Shown here piece by piece: positions 24,012 to 33,065 of a DNA stretch of 64,000 bases; position 1 is the first letter of the stretch; every line of letters begins with the position of its first letter. The DNA is from JANLSE01 sp038214135. Lineage in GTDB: Bacteria; Chloroflexota; Chloroflexia; Chloroflexales; Roseiflexaceae. The notes under the pieces were generated by a model. It saw nothing but the letters and a program-made list of their open reading frames with translations, was not told where the DNA came from and did no database searches. Location of the stretch: positions 1 through 64,000 of the forward strand of contig JBBQSD010000003.1 of assembly GCA_038214135.1 (NCBI GenBank), read 5' to 3'. A program made the translations under genes and the position numbers.

Positions 24012-25637
24012 ATGCCTGGTATTAGCTTCCGAGGAAAAAGCACTGTAGAGACACTCCATCTCGCGGTGCCATACCGCCAATTGATTCCCGAGGGCAGCCA
24101 GTCGATCGCCGATACGCCAACCCTTTCCGGCAATTTGATCATTCATGGCGACAATCTACTGGCACTCAAGGCGCTATTGCCATCGTTTAGTGGCCGAGTG
24201 AAGTGTATTTATATCGACCCACCCTATAATACTGGCAACGAGAGCTGGGTTTATAACGATAATGTCAATAGCCCGATCCACCAAGATTGGCTGAACAAGG
24301 TTGTCGACCGAGAAGATCTGACGCGCCACGATAAATGGCTGTGCATGATGCTGCCACGCCTGCGCATTCTCCACGAACTCCTGCGCGAGGATGGCGCGAT
24401 CTTCATATCGATTGACGATAATGAACAACACCGCCTGCGTATGCTAATGGATGAAATCTTTGGTGAGCAAAACTTTGTGGCAACGATTGTGTGGCAGAAG
24501 AAGTATTCAGCTGCGAACGATAATAGTGGCATTGCAGCTATGCATGATTTTATTCTGATATATCAGAAATCTGCTGAATGGGAAAGAATACTATTACCAA
24601 GAACAGATGAAAATAACAAACAATATCGGTACAAAGATAAAGAAGGAACCTTCCGAGCAAGTGATTATACCTGTAACAAGACGGCTGATGAACGACCTAA
24701 TCTGTACTACCCTATCACCAACCCAAATACAGGTATTGAGGTTATGCCTAATCGTAATCGAGTATGGGCTTACTCGCTTGAGAGACATCAGGAAAATGAA
24801 AAGAATAAACTGGTGTGGTGGGGAGAAGATGGCACAGCCCGCGTTCCATCGTATAAACGTTACAAACATAAATTGCGTGGCGGCGGAGGAACTGTCCCTT
24901 CAACGTGGTGGACGCGGGAACTTGCTGGCGATACTGACGAGGCGAAGAAAGAACTCAATTCGATCTTCCTTGAAGGAACACCGCTTCAAACGCCAAAGCC
25001 AACTGCACTAATTCAGCGCATCCTGCAGATCGCCACCGATCACGAGGCTGGCGATATTGTGTTAGATAGTTTTGCTGGCAGCGGTACCACCGGCCATGCG
25101 GTTCTGGCTCAGAATGCCGAGGATGGCGGCAACCGCCGCTTCATTCTGGTGGAACAGGAAGCATATGCCGAGACGCTAACTGCCGAACGGATTCGGCGGG
25201 TGATCGCTGGCGTGCCGAGTGCTAAGGACGAAGCGCTCCAACGCGGCTATGGCGGCAGTTTTACGATGCTGCGGCTTGGCCCAGGGCTGGATCACGAGCA
25301 GATCCTGCGTGGCGAATCATTGCCTAGTTATGGCGAACTGGCCCGTTATGTGTTCTTCACGCTGACTGGCGAGCAGATCGATGACACGCAGATCGATGAG
25401 ACGCGCTCATATCTCGGCCAGAGCAGCCGCTATGAAGTGTACCTGATCTACCAGCCAGATATCGCCTTCTTAATGCGAACAGCGCTAACCTATAAATGGG
25501 CCAAGGCACTTGGGCAACCAGGAACCAAAGCGCGCCTGGTGGTCGCCTCACATAAGTTGGTGGAGAGCGAATTGCTACGCGAATGGCGGATCGAGTTTTG
25601 CCAGCTTCCGTTCGAGATCTATCGTTTTCGAGCCTGA
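24012..25637 (+). CDS. mod: Type III restriction-modification methyltransferase (Mod)
   Basis: A 541-residue beta-class N6-adenine methyltransferase. Motif IV is IYIDPPYNTGNESWVYNDNV (about 65-84) and motif I DSFAGSGTTGHAVL (about 349-362), the order used by Type III Mod and related enzymes. It recognises and methylates the target site and is needed for cleavage by Res. The start at 24012 follows GGAG by seven bases; a GTG 39 bases upstream has no site. The centre (about 24560-24900), where the target-recognition domain sits, is visibly more AT-rich than the flanks, suggesting an exchanged domain. The res gene begins 3 bp after the stop. Confidence 0.93.
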   Translation: MPGISFRGKSTVETLHLAVPYRQLIPEGSQSIADTPTLSGNLIIHGDNLLALKALLPSFSGRVKCIYIDPPYNTGNESWVYNDNVNSPIHQDWLNKVVDREDLTRHDKWLCMMLPRLRILHELLREDGAIFISIDDNEQHRLRMLMDEIFGEQNFVATIVWQKKYSAANDNSGIAAMHDFILIYQKSAEWERILLPRTDENNKQYRYKDKEGTFRASDYTCNKTADERPNLYYPITNPNTGIEVMPNRNRVWAYSLERHQENEKNKLVWWGEDGTARVPSYKRYKHKLRGGGGTVPSTWWTRELAGDTDEAKKELNSIFLEGTPLQTPKPTALIQRILQIATDHEAGDIVLDSFAGSGTTGHAVLAQNAEDGGNRRFILVEQEAYAETLTAERIRRVIAGVPSAKDEALQRGYGGSFTMLRLGPGLDHEQILRGESLPSYGELARYVFFTLTGEQIDDTQIDETRSYLGQSSRYEVYLIYQPDIAFLMRTALTYKWAKALGQPGTKARLVVASHKLVESELLREWRIEFCQLPFEIYRFRA

Positions 25638-25640
25638 GCC

Positions 25641-28160
25641 ATGGAATTAAAGAGCTATCAACAGGCAACCCTGGATGCGCTACAACGCTACCTGAGTGCG
25701 CTCAATACCGCCCGTGAGAATGCGGCGCGGGTGGCAGCACTGGGCCTATCCGGCGTCCACTATGAATGGGATGCCGAAGCCTGGGGCCTGATTGGCCGCG
25801 ATAAAACTGGCTACCAGCAACGCCGTAGTGGGGCAGGGCAATCGATTCCAACGATCTGCTTCAAAATCCCAACCGGCGGCGGCAAAACACTGCTGGGCGT
25901 CAAAGCGATTGAAACGATTCAGACAGCCTATCTGCGGCGGCATACAGGGCTGGTGCTGTGGATCGTTCCAACCAGCGAGATCTATCGCCAAACATACAGC
26001 GCCTTCCGTGATCGATCACATCCCTATCGCCAACTGCTTGATCTCGCCAGTGGAGGCCGCACTCGCATTATTCAGAAGGATGATCCCTTCACACCAGCCG
26101 ATGTCGCCAACAACCTGATTGTTCTGCTGATTATGCTGCCAGCTGCGAGCCGCGAGAACAAAGAAACATTACGCATGTTTCGCGAGCGCGGCGGAATGGA
26201 AGCTTTCTTTCCTACTGAAGAAGATTACGACGGGCATCGCAAACTGCTCCAGGAAGCCCCCAATCTCGATACGTTTAGCAATGATGGCTTTGGCGCATCC
26301 AAGATTATCAAGGGTTCGCTTGGCAATGCTTTGCGTCTATTATCGCCACTGATTGTGCTGGATGAAGGCCACAAAGCCTATAGCGATATTGCTCAACAAA
26401 CACTCCTGGGCTTCAATCCAGCATTCATACTGGAACTCTCGGCAACGCCGACCAATCGCAGCAACAAGCTCGTTGAAATCAGTGGGCGCGATGTTCATCG
26501 CGAAGGCATGATCAAGCTCGATCTGCATCTTTCGATCAAAAGTAGCGGCGATTGGCGCGATACGATGCTGGCGGCCCACGAACAGCGGGTTGCACTCGAA
26601 TCCGAGGCGCAGGTGTATGCAATGCGCGAAAACGGTGCCTATATCCGGCCAATCTGCCTGATTCAGGCCGAACGAACCGGTGCCAAACAGCGCAAGGTTG
26701 AATTCATTCACGCAGAAGATGTCCGTGAATTTCTGATCACACGTTGCAATATCCTGCCCGAATGGATTGCCGTGAAGAGCAGCGAACAGGATGATCTTGG
26801 CGATAGTGATTTGCTGAGTTCTACCTGCCAGATCCGCTATATTATCACACGCTATGCGCTCCAGGAGGGCTGGGATTGCCCATTTGCCTATGTGCTAGCT
26901 GTCCTGCCAAACGCCGAAGCAGCCACCAGCCTCACCCAATTAGTTGGGCGCGTGCTACGCCAACCCTATGCCCGCAAGACTGGTATCGCTACACTGGACG
27001 AAAGTTATGTCTATGCATCGCAGGTGGGTGCAGGTCGGGCGCTCGATGCGGTACGGCGCGGGTTGCAGGAAGAAGGGCTTGGCGAACTGACTGGGCGGAT
27101 CGTACTCGATAGTACGACCACGACAAGCAGCGTTGAGGTTCCTATCCGTGCACAGCATCGCGGGTACGTTGGCAAAATCTACCTGCCGTGTTTTATCGTT
27201 GGTGATGGATCGGGCGGCTACCGCGAGGTGCGCTATGAGCGTGATGTCCTGAGCCGCGTTCCATGGGATCAGATCGACCTGAGCGCGTTCCACCCCACCT
27301 TGAATCCGTCCGCACGCCAGGATAGTACCACCATCGTCGGCATCAATACCACTATGGCTGGTAGCCTTCAGACAAACCCGTCACAGGAGCAGAGTGTCGA
27401 TCTGGTGTTTATTACACGCCATCTGCTTGATGTTGTGCCAAACCCATGGCGAGCCTATGCGTTTGCCCACACGGCAATTGAGAATCTGCGCACAACGCCG
27501 GGGAATGATGAAGCAATGATCGCGCGCAATCAGAGCTTTGTGATCGAGGAATTGAAGAAGAAGATTGTTGAAGAACGGAATCGGCTGGCTCAGCAGACAT
27601 TTATCGACATGCTCGATAGCCGGGAGATGAACTTTTATTTGATTGCAGGGGCCATTGGAACAACTGAAACGGTAATTCCTGATCGTATCAGCATGAGATC
27701 CGATGTGAAGCGGCTAACGCGAGCCGATCATGCGCCAACACAACTTGAATTGTTTGAGTACAGCGATGAGAGCGAATACAACGAGAGTGAGCGTGAAGTC
27801 GCATTATACTTGGATGCACAAGCCTGGGCGATCGAATGGTGGCACCGCAATTTAGTACGCCATGGGTATAGTCTGCAAGGATGGAAGCCAAACCGAGTAT
27901 GGCCCGATTTCTTGGCCTATCGAGCAAAATCAGGCACGCAGGATCGAATCTATGTCCTTGAAACGAAGGGATTGCATCTCAAAGGTAACGATGACACTGC
28001 CTATAAGCAAGCATTATTCAAACTCTGCAATGAACGCAGCCAGCCGACACCAATCGAAGCCATTAATCAGAACTTCGCCGCACACCACGTCCGTTTCGAG
28101 GTCATCTTCGAAGACGAATGGCAGAACATTCTAAACACACTGCTGGCTCCTGCACCGTAA
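25641..28160 (+). CDS. res: Type III restriction endonuclease helicase subunit (Res)
   Basis: An 839-residue SF2 translocase-nuclease. Walker A is KIPTGGGKTLLGVK (about residues 76-89), motif II LIVLDEGHKAYS, motif III LELSATPTN, and motif VI SLTQLVGRVLRQPYA. The C-terminal nuclease has PDFLAYRAKSG... then VLETKGLH (about 755-780), the PD-(D/E)xK arrangement of Res proteins. With Mod it cuts DNA between inverted unmethylated sites. It is intact with no frameshift. It shares the mod transcript and ends 88 bp before a lipoprotein gene. Confidence 0.93.
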   Translation: MELKSYQQATLDALQRYLSALNTARENAARVAALGLSGVHYEWDAEAWGLIGRDKTGYQQRRSGAGQSIPTICFKIPTGGGKTLLGVKAIETIQTAYLRRHTGLVLWIVPTSEIYRQTYSAFRDRSHPYRQLLDLASGGRTRIIQKDDPFTPADVANNLIVLLIMLPAASRENKETLRMFRERGGMEAFFPTEEDYDGHRKLLQEAPNLDTFSNDGFGASKIIKGSLGNALRLLSPLIVLDEGHKAYSDIAQQTLLGFNPAFILELSATPTNRSNKLVEISGRDVHREGMIKLDLHLSIKSSGDWRDTMLAAHEQRVALESEAQVYAMRENGAYIRPICLIQAERTGAKQRKVEFIHAEDVREFLITRCNILPEWIAVKSSEQDDLGDSDLLSSTCQIRYIITRYALQEGWDCPFAYVLAVLPNAEAATSLTQLVGRVLRQPYARKTGIATLDESYVYASQVGAGRALDAVRRGLQEEGLGELTGRIVLDSTTTTSSVEVPIRAQHRGYVGKIYLPCFIVGDGSGGYREVRYERDVLSRVPWDQIDLSAFHPTLNPSARQDSTTIVGINTTMAGSLQTNPSQEQSVDLVFITRHLLDVVPNPWRAYAFAHTAIENLRTTPGNDEAMIARNQSFVIEELKKKIVEERNRLAQQTFIDMLDSREMNFYLIAGAIGTTETVIPDRISMRSDVKRLTRADHAPTQLELFEYSDESEYNESEREVALYLDAQAWAIEWWHRNLVRHGYSLQGWKPNRVWPDFLAYRAKSGTQDRIYVLETKGLHLKGNDDTAYKQALFKLCNERSQPTPIEAINQNFAAHHVRFEVIFEDEWQNILNTLLAPAP

Positions 28161-28248
28161 CTTTTGCCCCACTCCAGCGTATATACTACGAGTGCTGCCA
28201 TATCAGCGCAGCTATTGGTGCTACCTGCACCCCAATAAGGAGGAACGA

Positions 28249-29679
28249 GTGCTTATTCCAAAGCGCCCACAACAAACACTTCACCCCCTCTTTCGTTTAT
28301 TATCGATCGGTGTCATCGCCGCTCTGCTGGCCGCCTGCGGTGGCAATAACACGCCAGCTGCCCAACCAACTATCGCAGCCCAACCAGCACCCGCACCAAC
28401 CAAAGCACCCGCACCAACCAAAGCGCCAACAACCAATATTAAGCTCGTGAAGGCAACATTTGCCAAGAAACTAGGCGAAAATCAGGAACCTGTTGAGGAA
28501 GTCAAGGATAGCGCCTTCTTCCCCGATGAAACGATCTATCTTTCACTTCAGTTCGAGGGCCGCCCGAAAAAGGGTGAGGTTGAAGCAATCTTCTTCGCAA
28601 AAGAAGATAAAATCACCAGCGCAAAGGTTGATCTGGCCAGCATTAACAGTGGCGTGATTTTGTCGGTTGGCGAAAGCACCTATGTTGGCTTCAACCTCAA
28701 GCCAAAGGAGAGCTGGCCGATCAGCAAAAACTATAGCGTTGAAGTCACCGTCGATGGCAAGAAGCTCGATACCTATAACTATAGCGTGATCGCACCTGCC
28801 GATGCCGCTCCAACGAATGTCACTACCGTTGTACTGGCCGCCGGTGCCGACGACAAGTATAACCCGATTGATCAGGCCACCGAGTTCAAGCCCGATCAGG
28901 AAGTCTTTCTGGTTGGCCGTGGTGATTTCGGCAAGAGCACCTGGCTACAGGCCGATTGGTATATCGATGGCGAGATCCAGAAGGATGCGACACGCACACT
29001 TGGCCCTATAACGGATAATCTCGCTGATACTGGGTTTTCATTCTCGTTCAAGCCCAAGGATAACTGGCCAACTGGCAAACATGAAGTCGCACTAACTGTC
29101 AACGATGAGGAAGTTGGGCGCTATAGCTTCACCATCACCGAGAATCCATCGGATTTGGCAGGGACACTGGGCCAGAACACCAGCGGCGATGCGCTCACCG
29201 TTGGTGATTTAGAGACCTACAGCTATAAGAATGATCTCTTCACTATTGATGTTCCAGCGGATTGGAAACTGACCGATAGCAGCAATGCCAATGCCGTCAG
29301 TGTCGCCTGGGCATCACCAGAGGATAATGCCGGGATCGTGGTAGCTATTGCACAGACAGCAGACACACTGAGTGCCGATGATCTCGCAACCCGCGGCGAG
29401 AAATTCGTTAAGGATGTGTTTGGTTCTGAAGATGGCTTCGATGTCTCGAAAGCTGAGCCACAGCAGGATGGAAGCGTGCTGCTGCCCTTCAGCGTCTCAC
29501 CAAAGATCAATGGAACGGCTGTCGAGCTGTACGGCCTGACCTATGTTGAGCAGCGTGGCAATAAATTTTCGACGCTAACCGTGCTGTTTCCAAAGTCCCA
29601 GGAACAGGAACTGTGGGACAGCCACTTCAAGAAGATCGTCAATAGCTACAAAGTCAACGAATCCGCAGATATGCCGTAA
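28249..29679 (+). CDS. Secreted lipoprotein with repeated beta domains and a PsbP-like C-terminus
   Basis: A 476-residue protein starting at GTG five bases after AAGGAGG. Signal helix (LFRLLSIGVIAALL) and lipobox LAAC are followed by a Pro-Ala-Lys-Thr linker. Two similar beta-sandwich segments follow: one around TFAKKLGENQEPVEEVKDS and FKPD/FFPDETIYLSLQFEG, the other around DDKYNPIDQATEFKPDQEVF and ADWYIDGE; both end in a WPxxKxxVxVxVDGxxxxxYxF motif. The C-terminal 145 residues (YSYKNDLFTIDVPADWKLTD onward) resemble the PsbP/Mog1 fold by pattern. Function unknown; a surface sensor or binding protein is possible. It carries the same kind of linker as the OppA lipoprotein. Confidence 0.75.
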   Translation: MLIPKRPQQTLHPLFRLLSIGVIAALLAACGGNNTPAAQPTIAAQPAPAPTKAPAPTKAPTTNIKLVKATFAKKLGENQEPVEEVKDSAFFPDETIYLSLQFEGRPKKGEVEAIFFAKEDKITSAKVDLASINSGVILSVGESTYVGFNLKPKESWPISKNYSVEVTVDGKKLDTYNYSVIAPADAAPTNVTTVVLAAGADDKYNPIDQATEFKPDQEVFLVGRGDFGKSTWLQADWYIDGEIQKDATRTLGPITDNLADTGFSFSFKPKDNWPTGKHEVALTVNDEEVGRYSFTITENPSDLAGTLGQNTSGDALTVGDLETYSYKNDLFTIDVPADWKLTDSSNANAVSVAWASPEDNAGIVVAIAQTADTLSADDLATRGEKFVKDVFGSEDGFDVSKAEPQQDGSVLLPFSVSPKINGTAVELYGLTYVEQRGNKFSTLTVLFPKSQEQELWDSHFKKIVNSYKVNESADMP

Positions 29680-29680
29680 C

Positions 29681-29780
29681 ACCCTTATCCCCAGCCCCTT
29701 CTCCCAGTACCAGGGAGAAGGGCCGCCGCCTTACCCCAACCCCTCTCCCCAACGTGGGAGAGGGGTTGGGGTGAGGGGGA
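29681..29780. repeat. Double pyrimidine-rich palindrome (family E) between convergent genes
   Basis: Two hairpins in a row: CCCCTTCTCCCAGTACCAGG with GAGAAGGG, then ACCCCAACCCCTCTCCCC and the inverse GAGAGGGGTTGGGGTGAGGG. It fills the whole space between the lipoprotein stop and the hisG stop and would act as a bidirectional transcription barrier. Confidence 0.8.
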
Positions 29781-29782
29781 TG

Positions 29783-30784
29783 CTACCCCAATTCACGCAG
29801 TAGGCGCTTGTAGGTATCGCTGTAGGCCTCAAAGACATACTGCACCTGCACAATTGCCATCCCTGCACCACCCAACTCGCGCAGATGATCGGTCAGTTCT
29901 AGCATACGCTCCTGTGATACAACCACCGTGACCATATACCAGCCCTGGGTGTCATCTGGGGTGCTACTCCATAGCGGTGCAATTGTCGGCCCCTGAAGAC
30001 CTGCCAGATCGCGCCGTGCCGCAACCCGACGCCCAACATCCTCAACCGATGCACCAGGAATATTGGCCGTGACCTGAACGTAGCTACGGGCACGCTGGCG
30101 CGCTTCAACCAATTCCAGAACAGTTTTGACGGCAGCCAGCGCTGCTGAATTCCTTATCAGGCATTGGCGGTTGGCAATCAGGCAGGATTGTGAGCGCAGG
30201 ATCGATCCGCCAACGATCTTGAGCTGATTCTCGCGCAGTGTCGTCCCAGTTTCGGTAATATCGATAATAATATCGGCATACCCAAGCCCTGGTGCCGCTT
30301 CCGTCGCTCCCTGCGAATCGATCAGCCGAAAATGATTGATACCCTGGGCATAACAGAACCGCCGCGATAATGCGGGATACTTTGTCGCAATTCGCAATGG
30401 CCGCCCCTGGGCATGCAATTCCATCGCCAGATCAGCCAGATCGCCCCACGATGTCACATCGATCCACGCCTCTGGAACTGCCACCACCAATTCGGCCCGC
30501 CCAAACCCCAGATCATCATAGATCACCAGCAGATCATCACGATCCCCGCGCTGCTCTTCAACATAATCCAGGCCACTAATACCGAGATCGATTTCGCCAT
30601 CCGCCACTTTTTCAACAATATCAGATGGCCGATGAAGTAAAACCTCCGCTCCGGGTAGTGCCCGAATCGTGGCAGTATAGCGGCGTGGGTTCGAGCGCGA
30701 AATGCGCATGCCGCAACTTTCCAAAAAAGCCACCGATCCATCATACATCGGCCCTTTTGATGGAATCGCAAAGCGTAGTGTCAT
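29783..30784 (-). CDS. hisG: ATP phosphoribosyltransferase
   Basis: A 333-residue protein catalysing the first step of histidine synthesis (ATP + PRPP). MTLRFAIPSKGPMYDGSVAF is the HisG N-terminus; RPSDIVEKVADGEIDLGISG and GYADIIIDITETGTTLRENQ (the PRPP loop) are diagnostic. About 75-100 C-terminal residues form the regulatory ACT-like domain of the long HisG form (VQVTANIPGASVEDVGRRVA, YMVTVVVSQERMLELTDHLR), so histidine feedback is expected and no HisZ is required. The ATG at 30784 has GAGG eight bases upstream; the frame runs further upstream without a site. It is divergent from the MazEF pair. Confidence 0.93.
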   Translation of the reverse strand: MTLRFAIPSKGPMYDGSVAFLESCGMRISRSNPRRYTATIRALPGAEVLLHRPSDIVEKVADGEIDLGISGLDYVEEQRGDRDDLLVIYDDLGFGRAELVVAVPEAWIDVTSWGDLADLAMELHAQGRPLRIATKYPALSRRFCYAQGINHFRLIDSQGATEAAPGLGYADIIIDITETGTTLRENQLKIVGGSILRSQSCLIANRQCLIRNSAALAAVKTVLELVEARQRARSYVQVTANIPGASVEDVGRRVAARRDLAGLQGPTIAPLWSSTPDDTQGWYMVTVVVSQERMLELTDHLRELGGAGMAIVQVQYVFEAYSDTYKRLLRELG

Positions 30785-30799
30785 CGATAGTACCTCATC

Positions 30800-30847
30800 T
30801 TGACGTATAGAATACTGTGGATTACAATGTGGATATCTATCCACAGT
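30800..30847 (+). promoter_or_regulatory. MazEF promoter with overlapping palindromic operator
   Basis: TTGACG (30800-30805), a 17-bp spacer and TACAAT (30823-30828) form a strong promoter. Overlapping it are ACTGTGGAT (30814-30822) inverted as ATCCACAGT (30839-30847) and the palindrome GTGGATATCTATCCAC (30829-30844). The TGTGGAT half-site thus occurs three times around the -10 and start site, ideal for repression by a dimeric antitoxin. Confidence 0.75.
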
Positions 30848-30859
30848 CTGGGGTCATTC

Positions 30860-31093
30860 ATGAAAACCATCCAAATGACAATCGACGACGATCTGTTAAC
30901 CCAGGTCGATCACCTTACACTCACTCTCCAAACGACGCGCTCGGCATTTATTCGTTCCGCGTTGCAATTGGCATTGCGTCATTATGCCACTCTCCAAAAA
31001 GAGCAACAGCATGCCCAGGGCTATGCACAGCATCCTGTTCTACCCGAAGAGTTCGATGTCTGGATCGGCGAGCAATCCTGGGGGGCCGAATGA
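30860..31093 (+). CDS. mazE: MazE-type ribbon-helix-helix antitoxin
   Basis: A 77-residue protein. MKTIQMTIDDDLLTQVDHLT is the beta strand and first helix of a ribbon-helix-helix DNA-binding fold, continued by TTRSAFIRSALQLALRHYAT. The C-terminal half (KEQQHAQGYAQHPVLPEEFD, then VWIGEQSWGAE) is the flexible toxin-binding tail with the terminal tryptophan/acidic pattern seen in MazE partners. The ATG at 30860 has GGGG six bases before it. Its stop overlaps the toxin start (ATGA). It should neutralise MazF and repress the operator at 30814-30847. Confidence 0.88.
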   Translation: MKTIQMTIDDDLLTQVDHLTLTLQTTRSAFIRSALQLALRHYATLQKEQQHAQGYAQHPVLPEEFDVWIGEQSWGAE

Positions 31094-31413
31094 ACCAAGG
31101 CGATGTCTATTGGTATCTGTTTCAACCACCCGATAAACGCCGTCCAGTTGTCATTCTCACACGTGACTCAGCGATTCCGTATCTGACAGCGCTCACGATT
31201 GTCCCTATTACGACGACAATCAGGTTGATTCCATCTGAAGTCATTTTGACAGAGGACGATGGTCTCCTAAATGAGTGTGCTGCCAACTGTGATAATCTCC
31301 AAACCATTCCTAAGGCCAAACTTGGCAGCTTTATTACGCACCTTCCACCATCGAAACTCAATGAACTTCGTGATGCCATTGCATTTGCCCTAGGCTTTGA
31401 TGCGCTGGAATAG
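31090..31413 (+). CDS. mazF: MazF/PemK-type mRNA interferase toxin
   Basis: A 107-residue toxin starting with the family motif MNQGDVYWYLFQPPDKRRPV. RPVVILTRDSA carries the catalytic arginine, VVPITTTIRLIPSEVILTED-like strands follow (IVPITTTIR, PSEVILTEDDGL), and the second conserved segment is ECAANCDNLQTIPKAKL, where MazF has its catalytic Thr/Asn region. It cleaves mRNA at a short sequence when free of the antitoxin. It is complete and its start overlaps the antitoxin stop. The next gene is convergent 8 bp away. Confidence 0.9.
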   Translation: MNQGDVYWYLFQPPDKRRPVVILTRDSAIPYLTALTIVPITTTIRLIPSEVILTEDDGLLNECAANCDNLQTIPKAKLGSFITHLPPSKLNELRDAIAFALGFDALE

Positions 31414-31420
31414 ATCACTG

Positions 31421-31771
31421 CTAATCCTTCGTCGCCCTGCGCACTGCCAGCGCCAACAGGCCAACGCCAACCAGTGCCAGCAATGCTAGGATGCTGAAGC
31501 TGGGGCGAGCACGCAGCAGGAGCCCTACGCCACCGATAATCAGGCCAAGAACAGCCATTGTTGCCAGCCAGCGCAGGTGTGGGCGCATAAAGGCCTGCCG
31601 CTGCTCTGGTGCAAGCACGGCAACCCGATAGCGTAGACCGACGAAAGCATACATACACAGGGCTGCCACAACAATAATCAGTGCCAGCCAGGGAATCCCG
31701 ATTAGTGCCAACATGGCAGACGCAAGCACCAGGATGGTTAGGCCGAACCCAGGAAGTATCCGTTGGAGCAT
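31421..31771 (-). CDS. Small polytopic membrane protein (116 aa)
   Basis: About four hydrophobic helices: GFGLTILVLASAMLALIGI, WLALIIVVAALCMYAFVGL, WLATMAVLGLIIGGVGLLL and SILALLALVGVGLLALAVRR, with a cytoplasmic loop YRVAVLAPEQRQAFMRPHLR between the second and third. The ATG at 31771 follows GAGG by five bases and lies 7 bp after the DUF58 stop; ten codons upstream are open but would overlap DUF58. It is the last gene of the PIG-L / MoxR / DUF58 operon. Family not recognised; it is likely part of the MoxR-associated membrane complex. Confidence 0.75.
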   Translation of the reverse strand: MLQRILPGFGLTILVLASAMLALIGIPWLALIIVVAALCMYAFVGLRYRVAVLAPEQRQAFMRPHLRWLATMAVLGLIIGGVGLLLRARPSFSILALLALVGVGLLALAVRRATKD

Positions 31772-31778
31772 CGCATCC

Positions 31779-33038
31779 TCACAGAACTGGCACGCGCCCA
31801 AGCGCTTGAGCCGCTACCAATTGAAATGGTGTCTCAATCGGCCAGTTGATCGTCGCAACGCCAGCTTGGCTAAGTTTTTTGAGCAGCAACATCCGCTCGA
31901 TTTCGGCCAATTCTGCGCCAAGCATGCCATCTGGTTTGCGGCCCAATACCATGCGTTCGAACGAAACGGGATCTGGGCTGATCACAATCATCTGGTACCC
32001 ACGCCCACGCAAGGCAGCCAATGGGCGAACATCCTCAAGCAATAATGGGCTAATCACAATCAGCAATGAGCGAATCGGAAACAATCGCGTTGGCATCGAA
32101 TCAAGGGTTTCTAACGCAATCCGATCCCCTGGTTGGGCAGCTGCCAAGGCCCGCAGAATCTTCTCGCGCTGCAGCTTGCCATAGCCCGGAAACGTCCAAT
32201 CGATTGAATCGCCATAGACGAGCAGGCCAACCCGATTCCCCTGCACAAGCAGACTATCTGCCAGGGCTGCCGCCGCCTGAATGCCATGCTCGAACAGCGA
32301 GCCATGTGGCCCAACAATATCGCTGCGGGCACGCGCATCCAGAATGATGCCAACATCAGCGACCCGCTCCTGCTCAAATTCATTCACAAACAGTGTCTCG
32401 GCATAGCGCGCCGATACCCGCGAATTGACGCGGCGCAGTGGATCGCCGGGTTGGTAGGGGCGTACGCCAAAAAACTCAACCCCCGGCCCGCCCTGATGCG
32501 CTGGAATTGTCCCCGAATAGACGCGCGTCCGCCGTGGCCGGATCGATACCTGCCGCAAGCGCATTAAGGCCGGTAGAATAAACAAACGCCCACTCGCAGC
32601 AATCGCAATCGTTCGCGGGAACAGGCCAAGCCGATCTCGCGCAATGGCTTGCAGATCGCCAAACGCATACAGCCCGCGATTTCCGCGCAGCACATAGTTC
32701 AATTCGGCGCTCGCCCCAGGAGCCAGAGCCGTTAGGAGTTCCGTCTGGCCCTCAATTAGTTCCAGGCCCTGTGGCAGCAGATCGCGCAACTCCAGATCAA
32801 ACAACGCCGGGCCATCATTCGTGATCGTGACAGACACACTGGCTGGTTGACCTTGCGCCGTGCGATCCGGTGTGACTGTGCGAACGGCGTGCAACTGCGG
32901 AACTGGCGGCGCATCGGCAAACCCAAGCCCCAATGCAACCAGGAATGGCAATGCCAACGCCAACACATTCCCATTCAGCGTTGCAATCCCAATAATAATT
33001 AGCAGGAACATGAGCGTGATCAGCAGGTTTCGGTTCAT
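31779..33038 (-). CDS. DUF58 membrane-anchored protein, MoxR partner
   Basis: A 419-residue protein with two N-terminal helices (LLITLMFLLIIIGIATLNGN, LALALPFLVALGLGFA), a beta-sandwich (about 45-150) and the DUF58 core (GVEFFGVRPYQPGDPLRRVN, then a von Willebrand-like DVGIILDARARSD fold). DUF58 genes are almost always paired with a MoxR AAA ATPase, as here (27 bp upstream). In better-known cases such pairs act as chaperone-like assemblers of metalloenzymes or in cell-envelope stress. The MIDAS-like DxxxS is altered (DARARSD), so metal binding is not certain. Confidence 0.9.
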   Translation of the reverse strand: MNRNLLITLMFLLIIIGIATLNGNVLALALPFLVALGLGFADAPPVPQLHAVRTVTPDRTAQGQPASVSVTITNDGPALFDLELRDLLPQGLELIEGQTELLTALAPGASAELNYVLRGNRGLYAFGDLQAIARDRLGLFPRTIAIAASGRLFILPALMRLRQVSIRPRRTRVYSGTIPAHQGGPGVEFFGVRPYQPGDPLRRVNSRVSARYAETLFVNEFEQERVADVGIILDARARSDIVGPHGSLFEHGIQAAAALADSLLVQGNRVGLLVYGDSIDWTFPGYGKLQREKILRALAAAQPGDRIALETLDSMPTRLFPIRSLLIVISPLLLEDVRPLAALRGRGYQMIVISPDPVSFERMVLGRKPDGMLGAELAEIERMLLLKKLSQAGVATINWPIETPFQLVAAQALGRVPVL

Positions 33039-33065
33039 ATATTCAGGCGCATTTTAAGAGGGCGG

